Below are positions 26,401-35,146 of a DNA stretch of 64,000 bases, piece by piece. The number at the start of each line of letters is the position of its first letter. Within the stretch, counting starts at the first letter, position 1. Made by a program: the position numbers and the translations under genes. Source of the DNA: Corynebacterium accolens. Its GTDB lineage: Bacteria > Actinomycetota > Actinomycetes > Mycobacteriales > Mycobacteriaceae. Location: assembly GCF_023520795.1 (NCBI RefSeq), contig NZ_CP046605.1:2215438-2279437 (forward strand), given 5' to 3'. The notes under the pieces are model-generated. The model ran no database searches and was not told the DNA's origin. It saw only the letters and a list, made by a program, of their open reading frames with translations.

Positions 26401-26968
26401 TGTTATTGCTTCCCCTCTTCACTGTCACGGTCACTCCGGAAGCAGCGAGCTTTTCCGCTCCGACCGAGGTCGTTCGAATATCATCTGCGCTCAAGGTCAC
26501 CTTCTGCGCATACAGGCCCCATGAGCCTGGATCTGCTTTGTCATTAACCTGACTTGCATCGACTCCCACGTTGGCGTTGGTCAGATCCAGCTCTCCCTTA
26601 ATGTCGGTCGCACCGACCAATAGGTTTCTGACCTCCACGCTGTCATCTCCGTTCGCACGGAGAGCAAAGGTGGTCTCGCCCACACCAGGAACATCCGGAA
26701 GATTGGCGGATAAGCATAGGTTAGAAGCCACGGCATGTTCGAACTTCAAGCGTGCGGCCGGAATGGTTTCCTCTCCCATTTGATCTCTATCAACAAAGAT
26801 CGACAGGCCTTCACCTTCAAGGTGGCTCATATTTACCTTAAAAAAGGTTCCCGATAGGGCAATATTGGCAGTTAAACCACCCTGGGCTACCGCAAAACCT
26901 GTAACGCCGAATGCCGCGAGACCTGCAGCCAGAGCGGCCGCAAACTTTGGAATGCTTATTCTGCCCAT
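26390..26968 (-). CDS. DUF6230-like secreted protein
   Basis: 192 residues. An N-terminal hydrophobic segment (about 8-28) ends in a signal-like VAQGG. The rest is a predicted beta-rich ectodomain with one internal Cys and a terminal Cys. It resembles actinobacterial DUF6230 proteins, usually encoded beside DUF6114 proteins. Function unknown; exposure at the cell surface is inferred. First gene of a three-gene overlapping operon, with GAAAGAAAGGTGCC before its ATG. Confidence 0.75.
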   Translation of the reverse strand: MGRISIPKFAAALAAGLAAFGVTGFAVAQGGLTANIALSGTFFKVNMSHLEGEGLSIFVDRDQMGEETIPAARLKFEHAVASNLCLSANLPDVPGVGETTFALRANGDDSVEVRNLLVGATDIKGELDLTNANVGVDASQVNDKADPGSWGLYAQKVTLSADDIRTTSVGAEKLAASGVTVTVKRGSNNNAC

Positions 26969-27368
26969 GAAGGCACCTTTCTTTGAAAGATTACAAAGCG
27001 AAGAAACACGCCTAAAGACATCGTTTCTTCCCTGTCACCGGTGACCCATTTAAATAGGTCCCCAGTTTCCGTCTCATCCAATGCGAAAGCATCTCCGAAG
27101 GAAACATAAATCCTTGTGAGCTCTTCCAAACGACAGCACTAAATGAGATACAGAACACAAAGACTAAGGGGTTATTGCCAAGATCGCAATCCTCGACCCT
27201 AGGTTTGCCGTACAAAATCTTGGAACTCTAAGCGGTTCAAGCCAGTACACTGGTCATATTTAACCCACCTCACTACACCCCCAAATTTGTGGTTTAGACA
27301 ACAGTACAAATGTGGCATGTGTTACGCTACCCAGCATTCAATATCAGTCGAAACTAGGGAGGACTAAA
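26969..27368. other. 400-bp divergent intergenic region
   Basis: It separates the DUF6230 operon from the oxygenase cluster and is AT-richer than its flanks. A 67-codon minus-strand reading frame at 27012-27215 has no ribosome-binding site or recognisable content and is not called. GGAGG at 27358-27362 serves the oxygenase start at 27369. Confidence 0.55.
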
Positions 27369-28424
27369 ATGTCCAACTCGCTTAATACCAGTGCATACCA
27401 AGCTCCAGAGGACAACGACCAGAACAACTCCGCTGCCCCGAGCAAGGAAAAGGAGTCGAAGCGCGAACTCCGGCGCGCCCCCTTAGGTCCAGATTCCCTG
27501 CTGTGGAAGTGGGGATCGGATAACCGCCTGCAGCTGCTGCGCGGATATACCGGCATTTTGCAGAATATGCACCCGGCCATCGGGCAATCCCTGCTGGATC
27601 ACTCGAAGTTCTTCGACGAGCCATTCGCCCGCCTGCAGCGCTCCACGCCACAGATTATTCAGTCCATCTATGACGACGGGGACATCGGCGAGCGCATCCG
27701 CGATTATCACGTCACCATTAAGGGCACACTGAAAAATGGCGAGCGCTACCACTCTCTAAATCCAGAGACCTACTACTGGGCACATGCGACCTTTGTCTAC
27801 CGTGTCATCTACGCACAAGACCTTTTCGGCACCCCCTTCACCAAGGAAGAGCGCGACCAAATCGTCCGCGAAGGCGTGACGTGGTGGGATAAGTACGGCA
27901 TGTCTGAGCGTCCGGTCATCGATAACTACGATGACTTAATCAAATACATGGACGAGATGGCAGATACCGTCCTCGAACGCAATGAGACCGTTGACTTCGC
28001 ACTACGTACTGCACGCGTAGAACCAGTCAAGGCTCCGGAAGGTGTTCCAGAGGCCGTGTGGAAAGTTATCTGGAAGCCGATTATGCGCAGCGCCATCTGG
28101 TTGACGGTGGCCACCTTGCCCCAGAAGTACCGCGATATCTTGGATCTCAAGTGGTCCAAGCGCGATCAAAAGCGCTTCGACCGCATTGCCAAGTCCGTCC
28201 GCTTCATCATGGATCACCTGCCAGAGGACAAGCGCTACATGGAGCCGGGTCGCTCCCTGATGATCAAAAACGGCATGATCGAGGGCAAGTACAAGGAGCC
28301 GAAGAAGATTCAAGGCTACAACGCCGCCCAGGCTAAGGACTCTGCGGCCACCGCAGAATCTACCGACAAGCCGGATTCCGATGATGCAGTAGCCGCACGC
28401 CGTGCAGCCGGCTGTCCATTCTAA
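27369..28424 (+). CDS. MpaB/DUF2236 family oxygenase, paralogue 1
   Basis: 351 residues from ATG 27369, which has GGAGG 6 nt upstream. The fold family includes latex-clearing protein (Lcp) and the MpaB oxygenase of mycophenolic acid synthesis, haem proteins that cleave C=C bonds of isoprenoid chains. The family core is present: PDSLLWKWGSDNR, then an IRDYH...KG stretch and LNPETYYWAHAT with the candidate haem-ligand His. No signal peptide is visible, so it is probably cytoplasmic. A paralogue lies at 31060-31962, with an aldehyde dehydrogenase and an FAD protein between them. A terminator-like hairpin follows this gene. The substrate is unknown; an unsaturated lipid is inference. Confidence 0.85.
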   Translation: MSNSLNTSAYQAPEDNDQNNSAAPSKEKESKRELRRAPLGPDSLLWKWGSDNRLQLLRGYTGILQNMHPAIGQSLLDHSKFFDEPFARLQRSTPQIIQSIYDDGDIGERIRDYHVTIKGTLKNGERYHSLNPETYYWAHATFVYRVIYAQDLFGTPFTKEERDQIVREGVTWWDKYGMSERPVIDNYDDLIKYMDEMADTVLERNETVDFALRTARVEPVKAPEGVPEAVWKVIWKPIMRSAIWLTVATLPQKYRDILDLKWSKRDQKRFDRIAKSVRFIMDHLPEDKRYMEPGRSLMIKNGMIEGKYKEPKKIQGYNAAQAKDSAATAESTDKPDSDDAVAARRAAGCPF

Positions 28425-28444
28425 AACACACCGGCTTCCTCATT

Positions 28445-28474
28445 GTTCGTGGGCTTTAAGCTCACGAACCTTTT
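28445..28474 (+). terminator. Terminator hairpin between oxygenase 1 and aldehyde dehydrogenase genes
   Basis: GTTCGTGGGCT at 28445-28455 pairs with AGCTCACGAAC at 28459-28469 (one G-T pair, 3-nt loop), followed by CTTTTC. It would reduce readthrough into the next gene, whose ATG is 28 bp downstream. Confidence 0.7.
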
Positions 28475-28501
28475 CATTAATCTCCCTGGAGCGTGCATTA
28501 C

Positions 28502-30088
28502 ATGTCTTTACCCCGCCGACTACAAGAACGGCCTTTGCCACAGCATTTACTGACCGAACTGCAACATCTCACCACCAACTACTCCACCGGTTCGCTGGAT
28601 AAAGGCGAACACCAAGCGGTCCATTCCCCTCTCTTCGAAGAAGAATTGGGGTGGGTTGGAGTAGGTTCCGAAGAAGACGTAGATGAAGCTTTCCGTCGTT
28701 CACGCCAAGCCCAAATGCTCTGGGCTGACACTGACGTTAAGCAACGCGTAAAGGTAATGAAGCGCTTCCATCACCTCGTGGCCAAGAACCGCGAGCTGCT
28801 GGCGGATTTCATCCAGCTGGAGACCGGTAAGGACCGCACGGCCGCCTTTGATGAAGTACTCGATGTACTGAACAACGCGCGTTATTATTCAAATAATGCG
28901 CCAAAGCTACTTGCTACACAGAAACAGCCAGGTGCATTTCCATTCATTACTAAGACTCGCCTACAGCGGGTTCCTAAGGGTGTTGTAGGGCAAATCAGCC
29001 CGTGGAACTATCCATTAGCGCTGGGCATTTCCGATGCCGTTGCGGCACTGCTTGCAGGCAACGGCATCGTGGCCAAGCCCGACGGCTCCACGCCGTTTTC
29101 TAACCTGATTTCCCTCTATCTCTTAAAGGAAGCAGGACTGCCGAAGGATCTGCTACAGATCGTCACCGGTTCCGGCCGAGTCGTCGGTTCCGCCATCGCT
29201 GAACGCTGCGATTACCTGATGTTTACCGGCTCTACCAAGACCGGCAAGATTTTGGGTACCACCGTAGGCGAGCGCCTTGTTGGATACTCCGCAGAGCTGG
29301 GCGGAAAGAACCCGATGATCATCGCGCCGGATGCAGACATCGATAAGCATATTGACACCATCGCTACCGCCTGTTTCTCAAATTCGGGCCAGCTGTGCGT
29401 TTCGATCGAACGCATCTACGTTCCCGAAGCCATCTTCGATCAATTCATTACCGCATTCCGCCGAGCAACCGAATCCATCAAACTTGGCTCTGGTTTGAAC
29501 TGGGACTACACGATGGGTTCGCTCATCAGCCAAGATCAATTGGATGTAGTGCAGCACTTTGTCGATGACGCAGTAAACAAGGGTGCAACCGTTATTACCG
29601 GAGGCAAGCCCCGCCCGGATATCGGCCCCTCTCACTTTGAACCCACGGTACTCACTGATTTGGGCGATGGCACCGAGCTTGCAGAGCAAGAGGTCTTTGG
29701 TCCAGTGGTATATGTGCAACGCGTGCGCGATGTCGAAGAGGCAATCGAACAGGCAAATAAATTGCCCTATGGTCTAAACTCCTCCGTATTTGGCCAGCCA
29801 GAGACCGCTCAGGCCATCGCTGAGAAAATCGATGCAGGAAGTGTGACTATCAATGATGGCTACGCTTCAACGTGGGCCTCGATTTCTACCCCACTGGGTG
29901 GCGTCAAGGAATCTGGCGTTGGTCGCCGCCACGGCCACGAGGGCCTGACTAAGTACACGGAAGCAAAAAATATCTCTTCCCAAAGGATCATGCCGATGCG
30001 CGGGCCAAGCTGGCTACCCAATAAGTATTACGGCACCCTGCTGAGCTCCGCATTGCGTTTAGGAAAAGCCCTGCACTTCCTACCTTAA
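28502..30088 (+). CDS. NAD(P)-dependent aldehyde dehydrogenase, GabD2-like
   Basis: 528 residues from ATG 28502 (GGAG 10 nt upstream); GTG at 28493 is an alternative. It oxidises an aldehyde to the acid. Catalytic Glu265 is in AELGGKN and Cys299 in SGQLCVS, 34 residues apart as usual. Length and N-terminus resemble the actinobacterial succinic-semialdehyde dehydrogenase GabD2 group. There is no GABA transaminase nearby. Placed between two C=C-cleaving oxygenase paralogues, it may instead oxidise the aldehydes they release; that assignment is inference. Confidence 0.9.
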   Translation: MSLPRRLQERPLPQHLLTELQHLTTNYSTGSLDKGEHQAVHSPLFEEELGWVGVGSEEDVDEAFRRSRQAQMLWADTDVKQRVKVMKRFHHLVAKNRELLADFIQLETGKDRTAAFDEVLDVLNNARYYSNNAPKLLATQKQPGAFPFITKTRLQRVPKGVVGQISPWNYPLALGISDAVAALLAGNGIVAKPDGSTPFSNLISLYLLKEAGLPKDLLQIVTGSGRVVGSAIAERCDYLMFTGSTKTGKILGTTVGERLVGYSAELGGKNPMIIAPDADIDKHIDTIATACFSNSGQLCVSIERIYVPEAIFDQFITAFRRATESIKLGSGLNWDYTMGSLISQDQLDVVQHFVDDAVNKGATVITGGKPRPDIGPSHFEPTVLTDLGDGTELAEQEVFGPVVYVQRVRDVEEAIEQANKLPYGLNSSVFGQPETAQAIAEKIDAGSVTINDGYASTWASISTPLGGVKESGVGRRHGHEGLTKYTEAKNISSQRIMPMRGPSWLPNKYYGTLLSSALRLGKALHFLP

Positions 30089-30256
30089 GCGCTCGCCATA
30101 GCACCCAGGAACCACTCAACCCTCAGTAACGTACTTCACATTCCATAGCTTTGTGTGTACTATCGCAACTTATTCACGAAATGTGACCTACTGACTACAT
30201 AAAATTCACACCATACAGCGGCCAGTAAGCGCCCTGCGAAACTCGAAAGGAACAGC
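30089..30256. promoter_or_regulatory. Intergenic region likely holding a promoter
   Basis: 168 AT-rich bases between the aldehyde dehydrogenase and FAD-protein genes, too long for simple operon spacing. A second promoter for the last two genes probably lies here, but I cannot fix its -35 and -10 elements. GAAAGGAA precedes the ATG at 30257. Confidence 0.4.
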
Positions 30257-31063
30257 ATGTTCAAGCCATACCGTCGGCCGACTGTCGCAGTGGTTGGCGC
30301 CGGAGTAGCTGGATGCGCCGCGGCTTCTGAATGCGCATTCTCAGGATTCGACACCGTTCTTTTTGAACAAGAACCACATATCGGTGGTCATTTCAATTCT
30401 GCTCTAGCCACTGAGGTATCCCGGAAATACCACTTCCGTACGCCGTACCTCCGCCTCACTAGGACTGACGGCTCACCGGCTTCTGTCATTCGCCACCTTG
30501 AAAAGGCTGTCGAGGCCAGTGGCGCCGAGTTCCGTGGTTCCACCGAAGTTACCGGAGCTGAATTCGACCGCGCAGAAGGACAATGGGAAATTTCCTACCT
30601 CAGTGATTCCGGCCAGGAAACCCAAGCATTCGATGTCCTGATCCGCGCCACCGGTGAGGCGTCCCCGTGGATTTCCGTTCCGGGACGTTCGAAGGCAAAT
30701 GTCGACGATATGTACCTCCACCACGGTGTCGAGGTCTTTGGACTTCCTAATGCCCTCTTCGTCGACGGCCCTACCCCGCGTGATTCCTACCTCAAACGCC
30801 GCCCATTGGCTGTTATCGAGGCCCGTGCGGATCACTGCCGCCGTTACGTTCGCCAACTCGAAATTCGTGGACCCGGAGAACTAACGGTCAAGCATGATAA
30901 GTGGTTGGTCCAACCCGGAACTGTACGCGGAATCCGCGAAGTGCTCGCGGGGTTCGATGCACCAGCCCATAATTTCAAGAGAGCATCCAACTACGCCTCT
31001 GAATCCGCCTCATCAGAACGCCAGACTCAACAAAAGTCCGCTACTGCCCTTAAGGAGGCATGA
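30257..31063 (+). CDS. Shortened FAD-binding monooxygenase-like protein
   Basis: 268 residues. The N-terminus has a clean dinucleotide fold motif GAGVAG at about 14-19, then LFEQEPHIGGHF, as in flavin monooxygenases of the FMO/Baeyer-Villiger type. The C-terminal half carries the other end of that family (RATGEASPW, then VEVFGLPNALFVDGPTP). The NADPH-binding middle domain of about 200 residues is missing. It may be a specialised FAD subunit or a decaying gene; the open frame and tight coupling (4-bp ATGA overlap with oxygenase 2) favour use. Substrate unknown. Confidence 0.75.
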   Translation: MFKPYRRPTVAVVGAGVAGCAAASECAFSGFDTVLFEQEPHIGGHFNSALATEVSRKYHFRTPYLRLTRTDGSPASVIRHLEKAVEASGAEFRGSTEVTGAEFDRAEGQWEISYLSDSGQETQAFDVLIRATGEASPWISVPGRSKANVDDMYLHHGVEVFGLPNALFVDGPTPRDSYLKRRPLAVIEARADHCRRYVRQLEIRGPGELTVKHDKWLVQPGTVRGIREVLAGFDAPAHNFKRASNYASESASSERQTQQKSATALKEA

Positions 31064-31962
31064 TGACCACTCTGAGCAATCCTGAAAGCACTGTAAACGA
31101 TCAGATGACCCAAGCGTCCGATACCAATACGGAAAACCTGCCTGAGTTGGGTCCAGATTCCATCCTGTGGCAGCGCTTTGGTGACTGGCGCTCGGCATTC
31201 GTTGCCCTGTCCGCTGGTCTATTACAGATTACCCAGCGCGACGTCAGCCGTTCCTTGGTGCAGCACTCCAACGTCTTCGATAACGAGGTTGCACGCCTTG
31301 TCCGCTCCGCCTTCCCGATCATCCGCACGATCTATGAAGGACCCGAAGTCGGCATAATGATTCGTGATTTCCACAAGGACATCAAGGGAACCCATCCAGA
31401 TGGAAGCCGCTACCACCCACTGAATCCGGATGTTTACTACTGGGCACACGCCACCTTCGCTGCTATGCCGTACCAGCTGGCCGGCAACTTCATGGATCCC
31501 TTAAGCCCAGAGGAACGCGAACAGCTCTTCCAGGAAACCCGTACTTGGTATACCTTCTACGGAGTTGCAGAGCCGGATGATGCACCAAAGACGTACGCAG
31601 AATTTGAAGAGTACTTGGACCGCATGATCGATACCCTCGATATCAGCGAGACCATCGAGCGCTCCCGCATTATCAACGGCCTTACCCTTGACCCCCCAGA
31701 CCCTAAGGTGCCCAACTGGCTGTGGAAACCCATCGCACCCTACGCATCCCGACTGCTGCTGTGGGTTGCTATCGGTATGATTCCAGACAAGTTGTGCAGT
31801 AAACTTGGCTGGGAGTGGACTAAAAAGGACGAGCGCAAGCTGAAGATTTTCTCCCGTACTGTACGTGGTATCTTCTCTGTCCTCCCACGCAAAGCACGCA
31901 TGGTTCCTATTGCTACCCGCGCATTTGAAAAGGCTGAAGCCGAAGGCGGCTTCCACTATTAA
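31060..31962 (+). CDS. MpaB/DUF2236 family oxygenase, paralogue 2
   Basis: 300 residues with GGAGG just before overlapping ATG codons. It shares the core of paralogue 1: PDSILWQRFGDWR, an IRDFH...KG stretch, and LNPDVYYWAHAT with the candidate haem-ligand His. It lacks paralogue 1's extra N-terminal 30 residues and C-terminal tail. Two diverged copies in one cluster suggest two successive cleavages, two substrates or a heteromer; none can be decided from sequence. Confidence 0.85.
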   Translation: MMTTLSNPESTVNDQMTQASDTNTENLPELGPDSILWQRFGDWRSAFVALSAGLLQITQRDVSRSLVQHSNVFDNEVARLVRSAFPIIRTIYEGPEVGIMIRDFHKDIKGTHPDGSRYHPLNPDVYYWAHATFAAMPYQLAGNFMDPLSPEEREQLFQETRTWYTFYGVAEPDDAPKTYAEFEEYLDRMIDTLDISETIERSRIINGLTLDPPDPKVPNWLWKPIAPYASRLLLWVAIGMIPDKLCSKLGWEWTKKDERKLKIFSRTVRGIFSVLPRKARMVPIATRAFEKAEAEGGFHY

Positions 31963-32067
31963 AACCATTCCCCTTCACTCATTGGTATTGAATACTGACT
32001 CCCAGATTCACGGCTTTAGGCCTTAAGGTAGATAACAACGTGGAGTATCAGTAGTGAAGGAGCACGA

Positions 32068-35000
32068 ATGACCACCGTGTTCGGTTGGATTGCTATAGCC
32101 GCATCGATTCCGGTGTGGCTATACTTTTTCGCCCGCGTCGGGGCGCTCATTAAGTTCATCCGCTCGGGCGGGCCCACCCAACTAGAGCGCACCAATAGCC
32201 CCGTAAAACGCCTCGGGCGCGTAGTGGTAGAGGTCTTCGGCCACACCCACTTCAAGGGCAAACCACTGGTCAACGCTGCCCACTGGTTAGTCATGGTGGG
32301 CTTCTTATTCGGCATCCTGGTCTGGTTTGAGGCCTATATCCAAACCTTCGCCCCGGATAAAGGGTGGCCGGTCTTAAGCACCTGGCCGGTCTATCACTTC
32401 GTGGAAGAAGTGCTCGGCATCGGCACGGTGCTAGGCATCTGCTTCCTCATCGGCGTGCGCCTGAAATTAGGCGATACCGAGCGCGGCAGCCGCTTTTTCA
32501 ACTCCCAAACGGCGGCCGCCCGCTGGGTGGAGGCCATCGTCTTCATCGAGGGTCTCAGCATGCTCCTGGTCAAAGCCTCCAAGATCGCGGCCTTTGGTCA
32601 CGGTTCCGCAGTCGCGGATTTCTTCACCCTTCACCTGGCCAAAGCACTGCCTGAATCCCCGGCACTGGTTAGCTTCTTTGCCCTGGTCAAGCTACTTTCC
32701 GGGCTCCTATTCATCTTCTTTATTGCCCGCAAATTCCAGTGGGGTGTCATGTGGCACCGCTTCATGGCGTTTTTCAATATCTTTTTCCAGCGCAATACTT
32801 CTGGAGAAAAGGCGCTCAAATCCCTGCCTACCCCGGACTTGGAAGAAGAGATCACCCCTGGCAGCTGGAAGATGCTGCTGGATTCGACCGCCTGCACCGA
32901 GTGCGGCCGCTGTCAGGAGCTGTGCCCAGCCTGGAATACCGATAAACCGCTTAGCCCCAAAAAGGTCATGATGGACCTGCGCCAGGCCGCGCTGGATAAT
33001 TACAACCCGCACGAGGGCCTCGATGTGCTCTCGATGGCGGGCGTCATCGACGATGATGTCCTGTGGTCTTGCACCAACTGCGGTGCCTGCGTGGACCAGT
33101 GCCCCACCGATATCGAGCACATTGACCATATTGCGGACCTGCGCCGCTTCAAGGTCTTGGCGGAATCCGATTTCCCATCGGAGCTCACCGGCCTATTTAA
33201 GAACATGGAGACCAAGGGCAACCCTTGGGGCCGTAATAATTCCGAGCGCCGCGCCTGGATCGATGAAGCGCGTGCCGATGGCATCGAGGTACCCATCATT
33301 GGCGAGGACGCCACCGATTTCTCCGATATGGAATACCTCCTCTGGGTAGGCTGCGCCGGTGCCTATGACGACAATGGCCGCCGCACCACCCGCGCCGTCG
33401 TGGATCTGCTGCACACCGCTGGCGTGAAGTTCGGCGTGCTTTCTACCGGCGAGACCTGCACCGGCGATCCCGCCCGCCGCGCCGGCAACGAGTTCTTGTT
33501 CCAAATGATGGCGCAACAAAACGTTGAAACACTCAACAACGCTTTCGAGGGCGTGCCGGAAGGCCAGCGGAAAATCATCACGACCTGCCCGCACTGCTTT
33601 AATACCATCCGCAATGAATACCCGGACTTTGACGGGCATTTCGATGTCTTCCACCACACGCAGCTGCTCAACCGCCTGGTGCGCGAGAAACTGCTGCAGC
33701 CGATTCCGCGCACCCCGGAAAACCGCAAGCCCATCACCTATCACGATCCGTGCTTCTTAGGCCGGCACAATAAGGTCTTCGATCCCCCGCGCGAGCTTCT
33801 CCAGGCCACGGGCGTGGAGCTGCGCGAGATGGACAAGTCCCGCGATGAAGCCTTCTGCTGCGGCGCCGGTGGCACGCGCATGTTCATGGAAGAAAAGCTG
33901 GGGTCTCGCATCAATGAGTTCCGCACGGAGCAGGCACTGGAGACCGGCGCCGAGGAAATCGCCACCGGCTGCCCGTTCTGCAATGTCATGATGACCGGCG
34001 GTGTAAAGTCTTTGGCCACCGAATCCACCCCCACCACCCAGGTCAACGACGTGGCCACCATGCTGCGTAACTCCATTTCCCTGGATGACAAGGGCACCCT
34101 TCCAGAACCCCGCCCCAAGGCTTTCTTGGGCACCCCAGTACGCCACCGCGCGGCTTCAACCACCACCCCCGATGCCCCCAAGGCGCCCGCGCCTGCCGAT
34201 GCCCCCTCCTCTACCAACACCCCCACTGCCGCGACGCCACCTGCTGCGCCCGCCGCTCCAGCAGCCCCATCCGCGCCTTCGGCACCGGCAGCTCCAAGCG
34301 CGCCCTCTGCCCCAGGCGCTCCCTCCGCTAAAGCGGCTCCTCCAGCCCCCGGTGCTGCTGCGCCATCGGCACCATCGGCGCCAAAGGCTCCTTCTACCCC
34401 GGCTGCTCCCAAGGCTCCTTCGGCTCCCAACGCACCCAGTGCACCAACCGCCCCCAGCGCGCCGCAGCCCACTAATACCTCGGCGGTGCCCACTCCACCT
34501 GCCGCACCGGGTGCCCCCTCTGCGCCCAGCGCGCCAACCCCACCGAGCGCTCCCACACCGCCTGCGGCTCCTAAGACCCCTGCTGCTCCTGCCGCCCCAG
34601 GTTCTTCTTCGGCATCTAGCGCCCCTGCAGCTCCGAACGCTCCAGCAGCGCCAAGTGCTCCAACGGCTCCGAATGCCCCAACTCCGCCGGCTGCTCCAAG
34701 TGCGAAGGCACCCGCGGCACCCCAACCGCCTCGTACCCCGCAGCCACCGGCTGCACCGGAAGCGCCAGCTGCGCCGAAACCACCTGCAGCTCCACAGCCG
34801 CTGGAGGCTCCACACGCTTCCAAGGCACCACAAGCTCCGGCAGCACCAAAGCCACCGCGCGCTGACAAGAACCCCGAAGCAGCAGCGCCACCCGCACCGC
34901 CTGCACCCCCTGCCCCGCCAGCCCCGTCGGGTCCACCGGCTCCACCGGCATCGTCCACGCCGCCTGCTCCGCCTGCGCCACCGGCATCGTCGACGCCGCC

Positions 35001-35112
35001 TGCGCGACCGGCACCACCGGGGACGTCGGCAAGCGCAGAGCCTCCCAAGGCCCCCAAGCCACCTAAACCGCCGGAGCCACCCACACCACCGAAAGACGCG
35101 AATACCGAGTAG
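32068..35112 (+). CDS. Membrane Fe-S oxidoreductase with long Ala/Pro tail
   Basis: 1014 residues, similar in layout to M. tuberculosis Rv0338c. About five or six membrane segments occupy residues 1-230. Two [4Fe-4S] motifs follow: Cys276/279/282/286 and Cys335/338/341/345. Two CCG-type cysteine-rich domains (TCPHCFNTI; FCCGAGG) complete a heterodisulfide-reductase-like body to about residue 690. The last 320 residues are almost wholly Ala-Pro-Ser repeats ending in Pro/Lys-rich sequence, probably a stalk or wall-spanning segment. It is likely an electron-transfer protein; donor and acceptor are unknown. Confidence 0.87.
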   Translation: MTTVFGWIAIAASIPVWLYFFARVGALIKFIRSGGPTQLERTNSPVKRLGRVVVEVFGHTHFKGKPLVNAAHWLVMVGFLFGILVWFEAYIQTFAPDKGWPVLSTWPVYHFVEEVLGIGTVLGICFLIGVRLKLGDTERGSRFFNSQTAAARWVEAIVFIEGLSMLLVKASKIAAFGHGSAVADFFTLHLAKALPESPALVSFFALVKLLSGLLFIFFIARKFQWGVMWHRFMAFFNIFFQRNTSGEKALKSLPTPDLEEEITPGSWKMLLDSTACTECGRCQELCPAWNTDKPLSPKKVMMDLRQAALDNYNPHEGLDVLSMAGVIDDDVLWSCTNCGACVDQCPTDIEHIDHIADLRRFKVLAESDFPSELTGLFKNMETKGNPWGRNNSERRAWIDEARADGIEVPIIGEDATDFSDMEYLLWVGCAGAYDDNGRRTTRAVVDLLHTAGVKFGVLSTGETCTGDPARRAGNEFLFQMMAQQNVETLNNAFEGVPEGQRKIITTCPHCFNTIRNEYPDFDGHFDVFHHTQLLNRLVREKLLQPIPRTPENRKPITYHDPCFLGRHNKVFDPPRELLQATGVELREMDKSRDEAFCCGAGGTRMFMEEKLGSRINEFRTEQALETGAEEIATGCPFCNVMMTGGVKSLATESTPTTQVNDVATMLRNSISLDDKGTLPEPRPKAFLGTPVRHRAASTTTPDAPKAPAPADAPSSTNTPTAATPPAAPAAPAAPSAPSAPAAPSAPSAPGAPSAKAAPPAPGAAAPSAPSAPKAPSTPAAPKAPSAPNAPSAPTAPSAPQPTNTSAVPTPPAAPGAPSAPSAPTPPSAPTPPAAPKTPAAPAAPGSSSASSAPAAPNAPAAPSAPTAPNAPTPPAAPSAKAPAAPQPPRTPQPPAAPEAPAAPKPPAAPQPLEAPHASKAPQAPAAPKPPRADKNPEAAAPPAPPAPPAPPAPSGPPAPPASSTPPAPPAPPASSTPPARPAPPGTSASAEPPKAPKPPKPPEPPTPPKDANTE
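34156..35109 (+). repeat. Ala/Pro/Ser repeat-coding tract
   Basis: About 950 bp encoding APSAPSAP-type repeats at the 3' end of the Fe-S oxidoreductase gene. Codons for Ala and Pro vary, so the DNA is not a simple microsatellite, but its internal similarity makes length change by recombination likely. Long spurious open frames occur on both strands here because of base composition. Confidence 0.8.
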
Positions 35113-35146
35113 GCATGTGCAGGGGTGAGTGCGTACGCTGTGATCC

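Noticed and set aside
27012-27215. 67-codon minus-strand frame in the intergenic region
   Set aside because: No ribosome-binding site, no similarity recognised, and it sits in AT-rich promoter DNA.
33741-35128. Long frames on both strands over the Ala/Pro tract
   Set aside because: Repeat and GC composition remove stop codons in all frames; only the frame continuous with the Fe-S domains is supported.
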